Positions 47,091 to 58,570 of a stretch of DNA of 60,000 nt are shown here, piece by piece. The position numbers were made by a program, and so were the translations under genes. The stretch covers positions 25,968,025 to 26,028,024 of the forward strand of contig OU612070.1 of the NCBI GenBank assembly GCA_914767715.1, in the 5' to 3' direction. The stretch is from Membranipora membranacea (taxonomy: Eukaryota; Bryozoa; Gymnolaemata; Cheilostomatida; Membraniporidae). The notes under the pieces were generated by a model that made no database searches, had not been told where the DNA came from, and worked only from the letters and a program-made list of their open reading frames with translations. Positions within the stretch are counted from its first letter, which is position 1. Each line of letters opens with the position of its first letter.

Positions 47091-48310
47091 TTACTTTTTT
47101 GAAAAAACGCTATTTAAATAGTGAACACAGTTAGCTCTAAAACAAAGTTTGCGAAGGTTTACTCTGTACCAGATGGTGGAATAACGGCCTGATGCGCATT
47201 GAGTAAATGTCAACATAGGAGTTTGTTCGGTTGCCACCATGCGAAGACTCTTTGTAGCGAGTTTGTTGTTGTAGAGATCGGCTACTGCGGTGAAGGTGAT
47301 ATCTCCTGCGAGAAGACCGGCTGAGCGCACTACTCGCTGTAGATGTTTTTTAGAGTCTGCACTAAGATGAGAATGTATCACTACTAATGGCTCCCAGTAG
47401 ATGTTGTCGTAGATGCTGATACATTGGACGTTGTTATATCACGTTGTGTGAGATTTGTGAGGAAACTGTAAAGCCAGTTAAGAATATTCGGATGAGTATC
47501 ATAATCACAGGGTCTGGAGATTAGTAGGGACGGATTTATAATATTAAAGGCGCTGGTGTAGTCAATGAATATTGTTCGATCATAGTTTTTAGCATTATTG
47601 TCTAGATGGAGACTTACTGAGTCAATAAGAGTGATGAGCGCATCTTCAGTTGACCGATTCTGCTGATATGCGAACTGTGATGAGTCATCTAGATGTGGGG
47701 CTATGCGCCTCACTATCAGCTTCTCCATACACTTTGCTACAACTGATGTCAAATCTATGGGCCGGAAATCTTTCAGTTCTGATGTACCGGACAGTTTTGG
47801 TGAAGGCTTAATAGTGGCTGCTTTCCATGCTGATGGCATAGTACCTTGCTTCATTGACATATTGAATAACACCAGCGAGCGAGGATGCAGCTGTCTTCAG
47901 CAATCGTGCAGTCAGATGGTCTGGTCCAGGGCTCTTATTCGTCTGGAGACTGCGCACTACAGCATAAAATTCAGAAAACGTTAAGAAATCATCACAGTCA
48001 GCAATATCAGGCAAAAAGGACTTTCATTAGCCTTTTCAAAACGATTATAGAAAACATTCAAAATAACAGCATCGAGAGAGCACTCTTGTTTAGAATCTTT
48101 CAATTTCAAGAAAGATTTCAAATTAGACCATGCCATTCTGCTATTAGATTGCATAGATTGTTGATTGTTGATTGTCTGCAACTACATTCTGAGAACGAAA
48201 GATTTCCTCTAGCTTTGATCAAATTTTCATGCAATAACTCTTGATCGTATTCCATTAGGTAAGTTTTATCCTGCCTCATATTAATTAAAATTGATCTGCT
48301 CGGCTCCAAT
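47091..48310 (-). mobile_element. Internally deleted CR1/L2/Rex-like LINE fragment
   Basis: Minus strand: SNLKSFLKLKDSKQE (about 48130) leads to SLQTNKSPGPDHLTARLLK, KQGTMPSAWKAATIKP, DFRPIDLTSVVAKCMEKL, FAYQQNRSTEDA and FIDYTSAFNIINPSLL (RT block A), ending near LYSFLTNLTQRD. It then jumps to the C-terminal KHLQRVVRSAGLLAG...SGRYSTI region (47381-47091). The YADD and thumb segments are missing, and frames change at about 47870. It is a third LINE family in the window, distinct from those at 24-28 and 52-56 kb. Dead. Confidence 0.75.
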
Positions 48311-49360
48311 TCTCATTTTGTTGAGAGTGACTTGCACAGCACACTCCATAATGTTATTCAAAAGTTTAATTTACAAGAGTGGCAGATCAGCTACCAACAG
48401 AAATAAAATACCAGCAGGTCAGGCTATGAGTAACACCATTTGTTAAATGAATATTTTATAACAACAGCGTTTATTTTCTGCTCCTTTGGTGGGTCTCCAT
48501 TATTAAAAATCAATGACTTTCTTTAATACCTCATATCCCATTGTTCTTGCAATGTTTGTGTGACCATGCCAAGACCTTTTTTTTTTTGTTTCCAACTCTT
48601 GACACTTCTTCCTGTTGGTTAAAATCAAATTGATATACTTTGCTTTTAAGAGTAGCCAATTTGTTGCAAGCAGAATTCATATTTCACAAGATCACTATCA
48701 ATAAGACAAAGCCGGCAGTTGCAAACTCAACTCATCCTCAATAAAACCCAGCTGTGTCATAATGACCGCCCTCAACATTTTAAAGTTTTAACCACTGATG
48801 AGACAGTTTATGATCATCTGATAATCTTTCAGGCTTTTATGACTACTATGCTACTTCATAAAGTCTTTTTATAAAGTTGCTCCTGACATAATGCTATATT
48901 TATGTTTATCGTGGACTCAGGTAGAATTACATGGCAGCGGACACCAAAACCCTTGTTGAAAAAAAGTGTCGACAAAGTACTTCATGTCAAATTTCTTTGT
49001 AAGGTATGTTCATCTTAAGATGTGACAGTCATTTTACATCTGTATGTCAATCTACATAGTCTGACCTTGATTACCCACATAGTATTCATGAGCAAATAAT
49101 AGTTAATTCCAGGAACTATCAACTTTTTCATATTGTCATATGTAGCAATCAATTCAGTATTTCACAACATCATCAGACTTTGACTTGACAGCACGATTCA
49201 GTTAGTTAGATTGTTCAAAACGCATTGTGAAAAAATATCCTCATATAATATTATTACAGTAATGAAATTGACATTAATGAATGGCCAATATTTATGGATC
49301 CGTCAATTCCTGATAGGCTAATTTAATCTAATACCTGACCTTCAATAACAATTCACAAAA
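48311..49360. other. Intergenic region; left end shares homology with the GPCR copy 1 flank
   Basis: About 49270-49360 (minus) aligns with 36570-36660 (plus), the 3' flank of the other GPCR copy. The rest shows no gene. Confidence 0.5.
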
Positions 49361-49363
49361 CAC

Positions 49364-50478
49364 TCAATTTTGGCATGGACAATATTCGAAAACCAATTTC
49401 GATGTCTGTCTGTTCATGATGCCGTAAATGATAACATTCAAAGTAGCATATAAATTAGTTCTAAGTGCTTAGACTCCAAGGCGCAGGGAGTTACCCGCGC
49501 AAGCTATCAAACTCCCTGCACAGGTAACTCCCTGCGCCTTGGAGTCTGAGCACTTAGACTACATATAAATCATCATGTACAAGTCTGGAAACTGTCTTTA
49601 CTGCCTTTAGCACTGTAGCGTTCCTTGTAAGGTATAAAGGAATAAGGCATATCAGTGTGATAAAACCAATTATCATTATATAAATGATGGTTAATACTAA
49701 CCCACGATCTTTAGGTTGGCCAGTTGATATGTTGACAACTTTTCTCATGCTTATAAGTTCTCTCAATGTCAGAGGTATGGTGAAAAGTATAACAAGAAGT
49801 GCTGAGAGCAGCTGGACTTCATACTTGATCAGCAATTTTCCAAACAGTGTTGTATCTTCATACCTTCCTTTCCTGTTGGTGCCATCTGGTGTGATGGTAT
49901 TGTTTCTGCCTTCTCTTCCTCTTTCTTGATCTCCTCCACCCGGAGGAGCTTCTTCTCTCCATTCTTTTCCGACTCCTCTTCCTCCTTCATCTTGTGGCAG
50001 TTCAGCTGACAAATGAGTGATGTTTTCATTTCCACCAGGTCTAAGATTCTTCTGCCTTGTCACATGGAGACCGAAGCTCAGCAAATGCAGACAGACGCCA
50101 AAACCAGCATAACATTACCCATGTTTTTCGCAATTAGATTGGTTCCATGCTTGAAGGGATGGCACAATGCCATGTAGCGCTCAAAACAGCCTAACGCAGT
50201 GATGAAGTATCGTATATGAAAACTACTGATAAGGCAGGTAACCCAGAACGCCTTGACAAACAGACTTTTAGACATAAATCTGCCTTGTCTACTATCATCG
50301 ACAATGTTCAATGTGCTGAAGTATATGTCTGTCAAAGCCATAGCTTCTAGATCTTTACCATGAGGTTTGTGCCAAAGTCGGAGATCTTCAGCAACAATCC
50401 AGCATGCATTATATTTGCAACCATCGCTAAGCCATGCCAGACTGCTGGGATAACAGTCCAACCAAATGTAGATGGCAT
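49364..50478 (-). pseudogene. GPCR-like (class A) gene, copy 2, broken by two frameshifts and a MITE
   Basis: Minus strand from ATG 50478: TM1 (PAVWHGLAMVANIMHAGLLLK); frame change near 50380 relative to copy 1; TM2 (EAMALTDIYFSTLNIVD); TM3 with ITALGCFERYMALCHPF, an E-R-Y variant of the DRY motif; TM4 (NVMLVLASVC); a second frame change near 50088. Then come a long, highly charged loop (many Glu/Arg/Gly, with NIT and NNT sequons), TM5 (LLSALLVILFTIPLTLREL), TM6 (IIYIMIIGFITLICLIPLYL) and the start of TM7. A 106-bp inverted-repeat insertion (49456-49561) cuts TM7 and adds a stop. Beyond it, LNVIIYGIMN (an NPxxY-like position) and a tail to 49364 are still readable. Orphan receptor type; ligand unknown. 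Better preserved than copy 1 but not functional as read. Confidence 0.75.
49456..49561. mobile_element. 106-bp MITE with ~38-bp inverted repeats and 9-bp target duplication
   Basis: The ends are near-perfect inverted repeats (around 'GACTCCAAGGCGCAGGGAGT'). They are flanked by CATATAAAT at 49447-49455 and again at 49562-49570. Removing the element and one duplicate restores a continuous coding frame across TM7 of the GPCR-like gene and matches the empty site in the other copy (about 36478-36490). The 9-bp duplication and long arms suggest a Mutator-like non-autonomous element. Confidence 0.85.
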
Positions 50479-50610
50479 ATTCTAGTGACATGCATAATAG
50501 TTCTTCCCAAACTTTGATACTTATGAGTCAACAAATTAATATCAAATGAAGTCTGTCCTCCACGTTGTGCTATTTATATTTCAGTAAATTTAAGCGTCAA
50601 ATTTCAAACG

Positions 50611-50745
50611 CAGAAATACAGAATAACCAGTATAGAGGTCACACAGAATTACCAGTATACAGGTCCAACAGAAATAGCAGTATACAGGACACAGAAAAAC
50701 CAGTATACAGATCATACTGAATAACCAGTATATAGGCATACATGC
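50611..50745. repeat. 25-bp minisatellite, block 1
   Basis: Diverged copies of AGAATAACCAGTATACAGGTC-type units. Related blocks lie at 51805-52036 and 56712-56825. Confidence 0.85.
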
Positions 50746-50747
50746 CA

Positions 50748-51797
50748 ACCTGTAAGTATAAAGCGTTTATGAACGCTTATTTGACACTAATTGAGTTTTA
50801 AACGCAAAACGCTAGCTGTACGCATTTATTGTTTTCCAAACACCTGTTTATCTATATAGGTTATCAGAAAACGCATATTTAGTGTTTACTATGCTTCAGC
50901 TTACTTGCATAATCTTGTCATTGTTGATTAATAGTCTAAAACTCTGGTATTGGCTTCAGAAAACCATTGTGTTTATTTGATAGGGACTTTTTACCGGTGT
51001 TCAAGTCTTACATCAAGGAGAATTGAATTCATTATCCCTGCTCACATGAGTCAACCTTCAAATTTTCTTCAATGAGAGTAACAAAATTGCCCACCTCCTT
51101 GTTGGGATGGGATAACTCAGATCTCCTGCCCCGGTGTTTATTAGACTCATGCCAACTCCATTGTAAGATTACATATTAGTATACTCCAAAACTTTCATAT
51201 TTTGAAGTGTAATTTGTCTTAGCATTAGTGATTCTTTTTTGATATTTAAAAAACTTGTTCATCTGATGGTGAGATGCCACACCGAATACATACAGGCTAA
51301 GCACAATCGCAATTCATTAATACTCATTACAACCCTTATAAATGCATATGAAGCGGAATTGGATAATAGGTAAGATGCAGTTCGTTCGTAAGCACGGAAC
51401 TGAACCATCGCAGACTCTGTAAGCTTAAAAACATGGTTTTCATAAGATGTGATGTAAAGATCCAACGGGAGGGCTGGGACAAGACAAGAGCTTTATTTGG
51501 ACAGAACTTGCTGACTGTTTGCAAGCAGATTGGGAAGAGCTCTTCCGGACACTACCAAAGCTTAAAATTTTGCAATAATGTTAATGATTATTCAAGTTCA
51601 AAGGTTGGTGTTGTGTAATTCGCATTCCAATGCTACTGAGAAGAGCCTTGTTTTGTGTTTAGAAGAGATTTTGCGCGTAGCGGGAAAAAATCTTTGAGGC
51701 AATTTCTGGTCATATAAGGCGTCCTGGAGTTTGTAAGCATTTTAAGCATTTTGCAAATTTTGGTGAGCATTTTGAAAAATTTAGGTTGGCAAGTCTG
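50748..51797. mobile_element. ~1.05-kb element inserted in the minisatellite
   Basis: The left edge ATGCCAACCTGTAAGT and the right edge, in reverse complement, TTGCCAACCTAAAT share an inverted TGCCAACCT. Minisatellite lies on both sides. The interior has no transposase; frames of 60-70 residues on both strands have no domain. It looks like a non-autonomous DNA transposon or an interspersed repeat. The target duplication is unclear. Confidence 0.5.
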
Positions 51798-51804
51798 ATT
51801 TAGG

Positions 51805-52036
51805 TCATACAGAATAACCAGTATACAGGTCATACAGGATAACCAGTATATAGGTCACACAGAATAACCAGTATATAGGTCACACAGAATAACCAGTATA
51901 CAGGTCATACAGAATAACCAGTATACAGGTCATACAGGATAATCAGTATATAGGTCACACAGAATAACCAGTATACAGGTCATACAGAATAACCAGTATG
52001 CAGGTCACACAGAATAACCAGTATATAGGTCACACA
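51805..52036. repeat. 25-bp minisatellite, block 2
   Basis: About nine units at exact 25-bp spacing (e.g. AACCA at 51841, 51866, 51891), alternating GTATACAGGTC and GTATATAGGTC variants. Confidence 0.95.
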
Positions 52037-52113
52037 TATGGAGACAAATATGCAGTCGACTGGAGGTCATAGAAACAGACCAAAAACAAATCAAGACAAC
52101 ATTTGGTGCTCAG

Positions 52114-53006
52114 ATGGCCAGTGCAATTAGAAACACACAAAGAAATGCTGGTGAAGCACTCTCCACTCAAAATGAGCAGAAAAACTCAGGTAACCAAAGA
52201 GGCTGGGAATCAACACCTCGAGCAGCAATGCCACCCTCAGAGATGAAAAAACCTCAGCCGACTGGGAAAAACCAGAAGTTTGTACCTGAAAACACTTTAG
52301 TCATATACGACTTCAAAGAGCAAGCCAAAACTGATAGAGAGATACGACAGCTAGTAAACAAAACATCCGGACAAGCAGTTGTTCAAAACATATCCAGATC
52401 TGGTGAGAGAAATCCTAAATACTTGGTCCAGTTCGCAAGCACAGCCATGAAAGAAGAAGTTCTCTCCAAATGGGACGAGAAAACCTAGGCTCCTCAAAAG
52501 TGAGGAATACGACCAAAGATCGAAAATCAATCGTCGGATTCGCTAAACATGTCCCCGTTGAAATAGAAGATCATGAACTCACTGAGCTCGTAGAGTCCCA
52601 ATATCCAGGTTCTAAGGCTGTTCGTGTAAAGAAGGGTGAGAAGTCGTTAGAAACCATAAAGGTATTCTTTGCCAGTGAGACTCAAAGGGAGGGTGCTTGT
52701 GCAGTCGGTCTTCCCCTAGATGATTACCACTATCTAGCTCCTATCACTCCAGAAAACCCACGTGTTATATACAGACAGTGTTTCAGATGTTGGAAGTATG
52801 GCCATCTAGCGAAGGTATGTAACAACCCCCAGACCTGTAGGGAATGTGGAGAAGGTCATCCCCTTGATACCTGTCCATATGATGAAAATTGTTGCTCAAA
52901 CTGTGGAGATGTGCATAAGGCAAATAAATGGGCAAAATGTAGTGTTTTTGACAGGTACAAACAAAAGTGTATAGAGAGGTTCAACAGAAGAAATGGATCA
53001 GATTAA
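52114..53006 (+). pseudogene. LINE ORF1 (gag-like) with three zinc knuckles, frameshifted
   Basis: Two overlapping frames (52114-52488 and 52470-53006) form one protein broken by a single frame change near 52487. The second half contains CFRCWKYGHLAKVC, CRECGEGHPLDTC and CSNCGDVHKANKWAKC, the CCHC knuckle series of I/Jockey/R1 ORF1 proteins, preceded by a region typical of their nucleic-acid-binding part. The stop at 53004-53006 overlaps the ORF2 ATG at 52993. Confidence 0.85.
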
Positions 53007-56000
53007 ACTATGCCAAATTAACATCTGTGGCTTTTCAGATAGAACAAAAGCTTGTTTAGAAAATTATGCCTATGAAAATCAGGCAGATTTCATATTCCTA
53101 TCAGAAACTAAACTCAGATTTGACACTAAAGTAAGAAACTAATAGCCATTTCTACAAACATAACAAATCCAACTACAAGGAGGTGTTGGGATTTTAATGA
53201 AAGATTGTTATCCTGACGACAGGCAATCCTATCTTGAACATGACTTATATAGATGCTATTTTCATTGTAGCTATTTTAAACAAAAAAAGGTACTTATTAT
53301 GCTCAGCTTACATCCCACCAAACAGTCCCAAGGTGTTCAAAAAATTCCTTGATATGTTGAAATTTGCAATCACAGAAGCAGTAATCTTGAAATGTGAAGG
53401 CTTAATTGCCGCTGGAGATTTTAATGCGAGGCATCAAAACAGGGGGAAATATCCTGGACAATAAACACGGTTCTATGCTACTAGAACTTTCTCAAAAAGA
53501 GTATGTAGACATTTGGAGTAAATTTGTTGGCAACACATTTCAATGTTGCAATGGAGGCAGCAGGATTGATATAGTTAGTAGTAATAGCGGCATGTCTTAC
53601 GAGCAATTTATAGACGAAGAGATCAAACTTTTCACGGGGGCACCACAAAGAGGACCTGTCCCTGTGTAGGCAGTCCTTCAGTCCACAAAACGATCGAAAA
53701 ATTTCCAGAAAACTATTTATGAATGGAATAATACAAACTGGAATGACTTTGAACTGTATTTGGAGAAAATCACATTTCAGTGTTTTCCAAACATTGTAAA
53801 TACAACAGATCCACAGACCTTATGGAAAGTAGCAAAAGATCTCATCCTTGAAGCAAAGCATAAGTTTGTCCAAACAAAAATCGTAACCGGACATAGCAAA
53901 CCATTTTGGAGTTCAGATTTATCACACCTGTCACAAAAACTCAGACAGGCTAGAAAACAATTCAAATTTAGATCAGATTATAGAAATGGTGAGGTATTGG
54001 AAAAAGCAAAAAATGAGTTTACAAACGCAAACATATTGAGAGTCAAACCAGATGCCTCAAGCTCTCTGAAGGCACTCAATTTTGGAAGAATTTAAAAATA
54101 CATTTTATACTCAACATGAGAAAAACTATATTGGAGTAATTGAAAATGAAAATCAGAAAACTATCCATGACTCAAAGAAATATTTCAGAGAGTTATATTT
54201 GAAGGGCAACACCTGAAAAACTGTTCATTCGACTCTACTTGGAAAAGGTATGTTGAAGATAAAGTTTCAAAACAAGAATTTCTTGAGGCAGAAGAATCTC
54301 TTTGGTATAACAATTATATTTCAGCTGAAGAAATACTTTTGAATGTCAAAAACACTAACTGTTCGAAGAAAAGTGTCGATATCGATGGTAATACACACGC
54401 GAATGATCAAACACTGCGGCCATCAGTTTCAGATGCTTCTATATAGATTATTCAGTGCTGTTTTGAAAACAGGCAAATGGATTTGGAATGAGGGTCAAGT
54501 TACTCTATTGAAAAAGCCAGGAAAACCAAATTATGCGGATGTAGGAGCTTACAGGCCTATCACCATTTCCTCCTATATAGGAAAATTACTATAGAGAGTT
54601 TTAAAAGCCAGGATTGTAAAATTTTTGGAAGAAAAAGCTGTTCTCAAAGACAGTCAGCATGGACTTAGACCCGGTTTCAGTACAGCCTCTTACATGACTG
54701 AATTACTTTGTCACATAGAAGATGGCTTGAAAAGACAGTTTCACACTGCCGGTATATTTATAGACTTATAAAAGGCGTTCGAATCTATAAGGCTGGATGG
54801 ACTATTATACAAAATACATTGTTTGGGAATCCGTGGTTCTCTATTATCACTTTTCGCAAGTTTTCTCAAAAAACGTACTCTGAGGATCAAAGTAAATAAC
54901 ACAGTTGGTGACTCTTTTACCTCTAAAATTGGAGTTCCACAAGGATGAGTTCTTTCTCCTATCCTATTTACAATATATATAAGTGACATGCTCGACGATA
55001 TCCCCACTCAGGTGGGACGTTTTCAGTATGCGGATGATACCTCTATCGTGGCTACTGCACAAAATCACTCGGATTTATCTAGAAATTGTCAAAATGCTTG
55101 CACTGCTATCACTAAGTGGCTTCACATATGGCGTCTCAAAGCAAATTGCTCCAAAATGGATATTCTTGTTTTCAAAGGTACTTGCTAGGTACCGATTTTG
55201 AGTAATGGAAAAATACTGCAGAGGAAAGAATCAAAAGTGCTTGGGATCCAAATCGACGAAGAACCATCTTATGACAAACATTTAAGCAATTGCAAAAGCT
55301 CCCTTCAACAAAATCAAGAAGAAAACCAATTCCATCTCTATGCTACAGCTGCCTGAAAGTTTCCTTTCCAGCAAAATACGTGATTTTTGTGCAGAAGACG
55401 TTACGTCCTCGACTCTCATAGAAATATACTCCTACCTAGATGGTCTTCCATATATGCCAAAATCAACTAATTCTGACAACTTTTTTTTTAGGCGTTACTA
55501 TACCTTAAACCGTTCATTTATAAAGGTCTAAATGCTAGCAACTGCAAATTTATTCTTGAACAATCTATCATGCCGAAAACTCATTACTTAGCTTTCATAT
55601 GGGACAAAAAATATCGACTTTCAGTCTATCAAATGGTTAAAGACCTTACCAGAACACCATTTAATCCCGCTGCTGAACATATTTTTGCTTTCAGTGATAT
55701 TTTACCACTTGAGTTGAAATATCTTTCCCAAAAGTTAAATTTACTGAGATCTTTTCAAAAAATTAAGAAGTTAGACATTTTAGAAAAATACAACAAAAGT
55801 CTTTATGCACATTCATTAAAGTCAGAACTAGATAAATTCATTGGCACACGTAATACCGATTGCAATTGAATACTCATGATTTTACTCAGGCCAAAATCAG
55901 AAAATTTGTCAGAGAGAATTGTGGAAATCCAGATTTACTGTCGAGCCAATCCTTGCTCTGGGCTGCTTGCCGACAAGAACATTTATGAGAATATTTTACA

Positions 56001-56247
56001 AAAATGTCAACTTCCATCGGATATTAATCCTCGGGTTCTTGGTGGGATTTGTGCCTTACTTACAGGTCACTGCAATCTTCAGCTACATTTATATAAACTT
56101 AAATTAACCTTTACCCCATGCTGTATTTGTTTGACAGAGGATGAATCCCCTGAAAATTTTTTTTATAGATGTCCTATGTACAAAGACATTAGAGCATTAT
56201 ATACACCCACACTTGGAAATTGGAAGTCGGTAGCTGACTACATTTAG
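52993..56247 (+). pseudogene. LINE ORF2 (endonuclease-RT-C-terminal zinc region), heavily decayed
   Basis: ATG 52993 reads KLCQINICGFSDR and FIFLSETKL (endonuclease Glu), then breaks. AAGDFNARH (catalytic Asp-Asn) is at 53415-53440. GAPQRGPVPV near 53640 has Pro where active relatives have the catalytic His. RT segments follow: EGQVTLLKKPGKPN, YRPITISS, HGLRPGFSTA, GIFIDL*KAFESI (block A with a stop), GVPQG*VLSPILF (stop), and GRFQYADDTSIV (YADD present, 55020). Further frames give a C-terminal domain with CCICLTEDESPENFFYRCPMYKD, the Cys/His cluster of R1/I-type ORF2. Many stops and shifts separate the parts. The total length is near that of a complete ORF2. Confidence 0.8.
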
Positions 56248-56711
56248 TTCACAGGCAGAATACTTTAAATTTCTCGTGGCCGCCACTCGTATTTGTAAAC
56301 CATGCTTTTATGTAAACCCCCTTGTTTTACCCTGGGTAAGGTCAGGGGGTTGCCTCCCATTTCAAGGGATCGTCATTAATTCAAGATAGGGCGAGTTATT
56401 TGACAAGCTGTCATCTCATCTAGCCTTGGATAGGCTGTCATTCTGTCTTCAATTATATTCATATCACCAAAATCGCCAAAATGGAAGTTGTCAGCTTTCG
56501 GCTCCACTCTATCGAACCGGACAATATTTAACCAAACCTTTAACCTTAATCTCAATAAATATGATTCCAATTTTCTACAGACACTGGTTGTTATGGTGTA
56601 AAACCAAAAGTTATATTTCAAAACATGTATTATTAACCATTTTATTGTCAAACTACCTTGCCTGCAAAAAGAGGCATATTTAACCAATAAAAGATCAATA
56701 TATATATATAT

Positions 56712-56825
56712 ACAGAATAACACAGAATAACCAGTATACATGTCAACTAGAATAACCAGTATACAGGTCACACAGAATAACCAGTATACAGGTCACACAG
56801 AATAACCAGTATACAGGTCACATAG
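56712..56825. repeat. 25-bp minisatellite, block 3
   Basis: About five units, continuing the array on the far side of the LINE. Confidence 0.9.
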
Positions 56826-56847
56826 GTCCATTCAAGTTAGCTTTCTG

Positions 56848-56857
56848 TATATAAAAG
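56848..56857 (+). promoter_or_regulatory. TATA box just after the minisatellite
   Basis: TATATAAAAG at 56848-56857, about 200 bp before the unidentified open frame at 57055-57399. It may be its promoter; no transcript start can be placed. Confidence 0.35.
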
Positions 56858-57054
56858 GTCCAGCTAACTCTCTTCAGCAATAACTCTAAGTGAAGCACCA
56901 GCGATTTAACACATAAATGCACAATGATACAGTGTAATGCCCAATCATTGGAAGTTAGATTCTACTTCTTAAGGAGGTGCTAAGAGTTGTGTCCCTATTA
57001 TGCATGTGGGCACAACTATGTTCCTTTTTATTTATAAGGCTTTAGCTCAATGTA

Positions 57055-57399
57055 GCAGGTCCATTGTATCCCTATGTAGATGAACAGTATGAAAGTCTCA
57101 CTTCAAAGATGGTAGTTGTTCCAGTTAGAAGTCAGAATGGCAGCCTTTTCAAGAAAATCAAGGTAGCATATGCTGAGCTCAGTGCCCAAGAACAGCTCAA
57201 TTGGGCAACAAGGACTGAAGTTACAACTTATCAATTTACGCCTCACTCAAACTCACTCGCTTGCATAGGGGGATATGAAGTCAAAAACAAACATTTTGCA
57301 TATATGTCCCCCATTAGAAACTTCGGACTCATGTTATTTCAGCAAAATTGGATGAAACGAGTTTTAATCCAACCTGGCTCTTGTCATTACAGAGATTAA
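57055..57399 (+). CDS. Unidentified open frame, possibly an exon
   Basis: The frame is open from 57055 (after TAG at 57052-57054, or from an acceptor-like TAG/CAG just there) to TAA at 57397. It encodes ~114 residues with mixed composition (...YPYVDEQYESLTSKMVVVPV..., ...VAYAELSAQEQLNWATRTEV...). It has no early ATG that suits a full start; the ATG at 57110 gives a shorter product. I recognise no domain. The balanced amino-acid use makes it more gene-like than other frames nearby. It could be a host exon or an old transposon piece. Confidence 0.35.
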   Translation, partial: AGPLYPYVDEQYESLTSKMVVVPVRSQNGSLFKKIKVAYAELSAQEQLNWATRTEVTTYQFTPHSNSLACIGGYEVKNKHFAYMSPIRNFGLMLFQQNWMKRVLIQPGSCHYRD

Positions 57400-57402
57400 T
57401 CA

Positions 57403-57865
57403 GAAACAAAAAAAATTGAAGGAGATTAATGCAGATCTTGAAGTGGTTGGTTTCACTTTAACAGTTCCATATACGAAAAATTTCGAATATTGGTCGAAAA
57501 CCCTGATGTGACCTCACACACAGACTTTCCGAACAAACGAGCAAATACTGTAAGAGTCGACTACAATTACTCATAACTACTATGGACTATAAACAGCTTT
57601 GTGAGGGCTTCCATTCGGGTAAACAGCTGACTTCCATATATGTTGTAGCTGCGCTGTGTTACAGTGCATGCATGCTTTAGTCATTTCCTTGGAATGCTAG
57701 CTAGCTTGTTGCAATTTGCTATCAGATGCATTGTTCTGACAGTGGGTAGCTTTCTTTGTATTGGGTCTTTTGTGTAACGTGTAATGAGTGCAGGTTTAGT
57801 AGCTGAGAGGAAACAATGTTCTGTAAAATACTCATGCTTTTAATTTACTGAGCTACTGTGAGAAA
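57403..57865. other. Intergenic region without recognised gene
   Basis: Nothing seen. Confidence 0.4.
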
Positions 57866-57868
57866 CGG

Positions 57869-58405
57869 ACTGGGCCGTGTACACAACAAGGTGTTGTGTA
57901 CTTGGGCCGTGTACACAACAAGGTGTTGTTAGCTTGGGCCGTGTACACAACAAGGTGTTGTTAGCTTGCGCCGTGTACACAGCAAGGTGTTGTTAGCTTG
58001 GGCCGTGTACACAACAAGGTGTTGTTAGCTTGGGCCGTGTACACAACAAGGTGTTGTTAGCTTGGGCCGTGTACACAACAAGGTGTTGTTAGCTTGGGCC
58101 GTGTACACAGCAAGGTGTTGTTAGCTTGGGCCGTGTACACAACAAGGTGTTGTTAGCTTGGGCCGTGTACACAATAAGGTGTTGTTAGCTTGGGCCGTGT
58201 ACACAGCAAGGTGTTGTTAGCTTGGGCCGTGTACACAACAAGGTGTTGTTAGCTTGGGCTGTGTACACAACAAGGTGTTGTTAGCTTGGGCCGTGTACAC
58301 AACAAGGTGTTGTTAGCTTGCTCCGGACTGGGCCGTGTACACAACACAACAAGGTGTTGTTAGCTTGCTCCGTGTACACAACAAGGTGTTGTTAGCTTGC
58401 TCCGA
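57869..58405. repeat. 32-bp minisatellite with palindromic cores
   Basis: About 16 copies with exact 32-bp spacing (CTTG at 57901, 57933, 57965, 57997). Each has the 8-bp palindrome GTGTACAC and the hairpin-like ACAACAAGGTGTTGTT. Units differ at single bases (AACAAGG/AGCAAGG, GGGCC/GCGCC/GCTCC). The last copies are slightly rearranged. Confidence 0.95.
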
Positions 58406-58570
58406 GTCTACTCTTTGATGAGCGAGTAGGCTTTTATCTTTAGTTTTAGGTTCTATTTGGTTTTAGCACTGAAAGCCTTCTTTGCTTGAATTATGCAATC
58501 ATTATATAACCCACAGAAGGGTCTCAAGGATACAATGATACACAATCCATGATACACTGATCCGATAAAT

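Larger units (their letters stand above)
52037..56711 (+). mobile_element. Degenerate R1/Jockey-like LINE inserted in the minisatellite
   Basis: The order ORF1 with CCHC zinc knuckles, overlapping ORF2 with AP endonuclease, RT and a C-terminal Cys/His region, then a 3' UTR ending in a (TA)n tail (56699-56711) is that of R1/I/Jockey-type LINEs. The 25-bp minisatellite abuts both ends (to 52036, and from 56712). There are many stops and frame changes, so it is long dead, but nearly full length. Confidence 0.85.

Noticed and set aside
57869-58405. CRISPR-like array
   Set aside because: The units are contiguous with no unique spacers, and the genome is eukaryotic.
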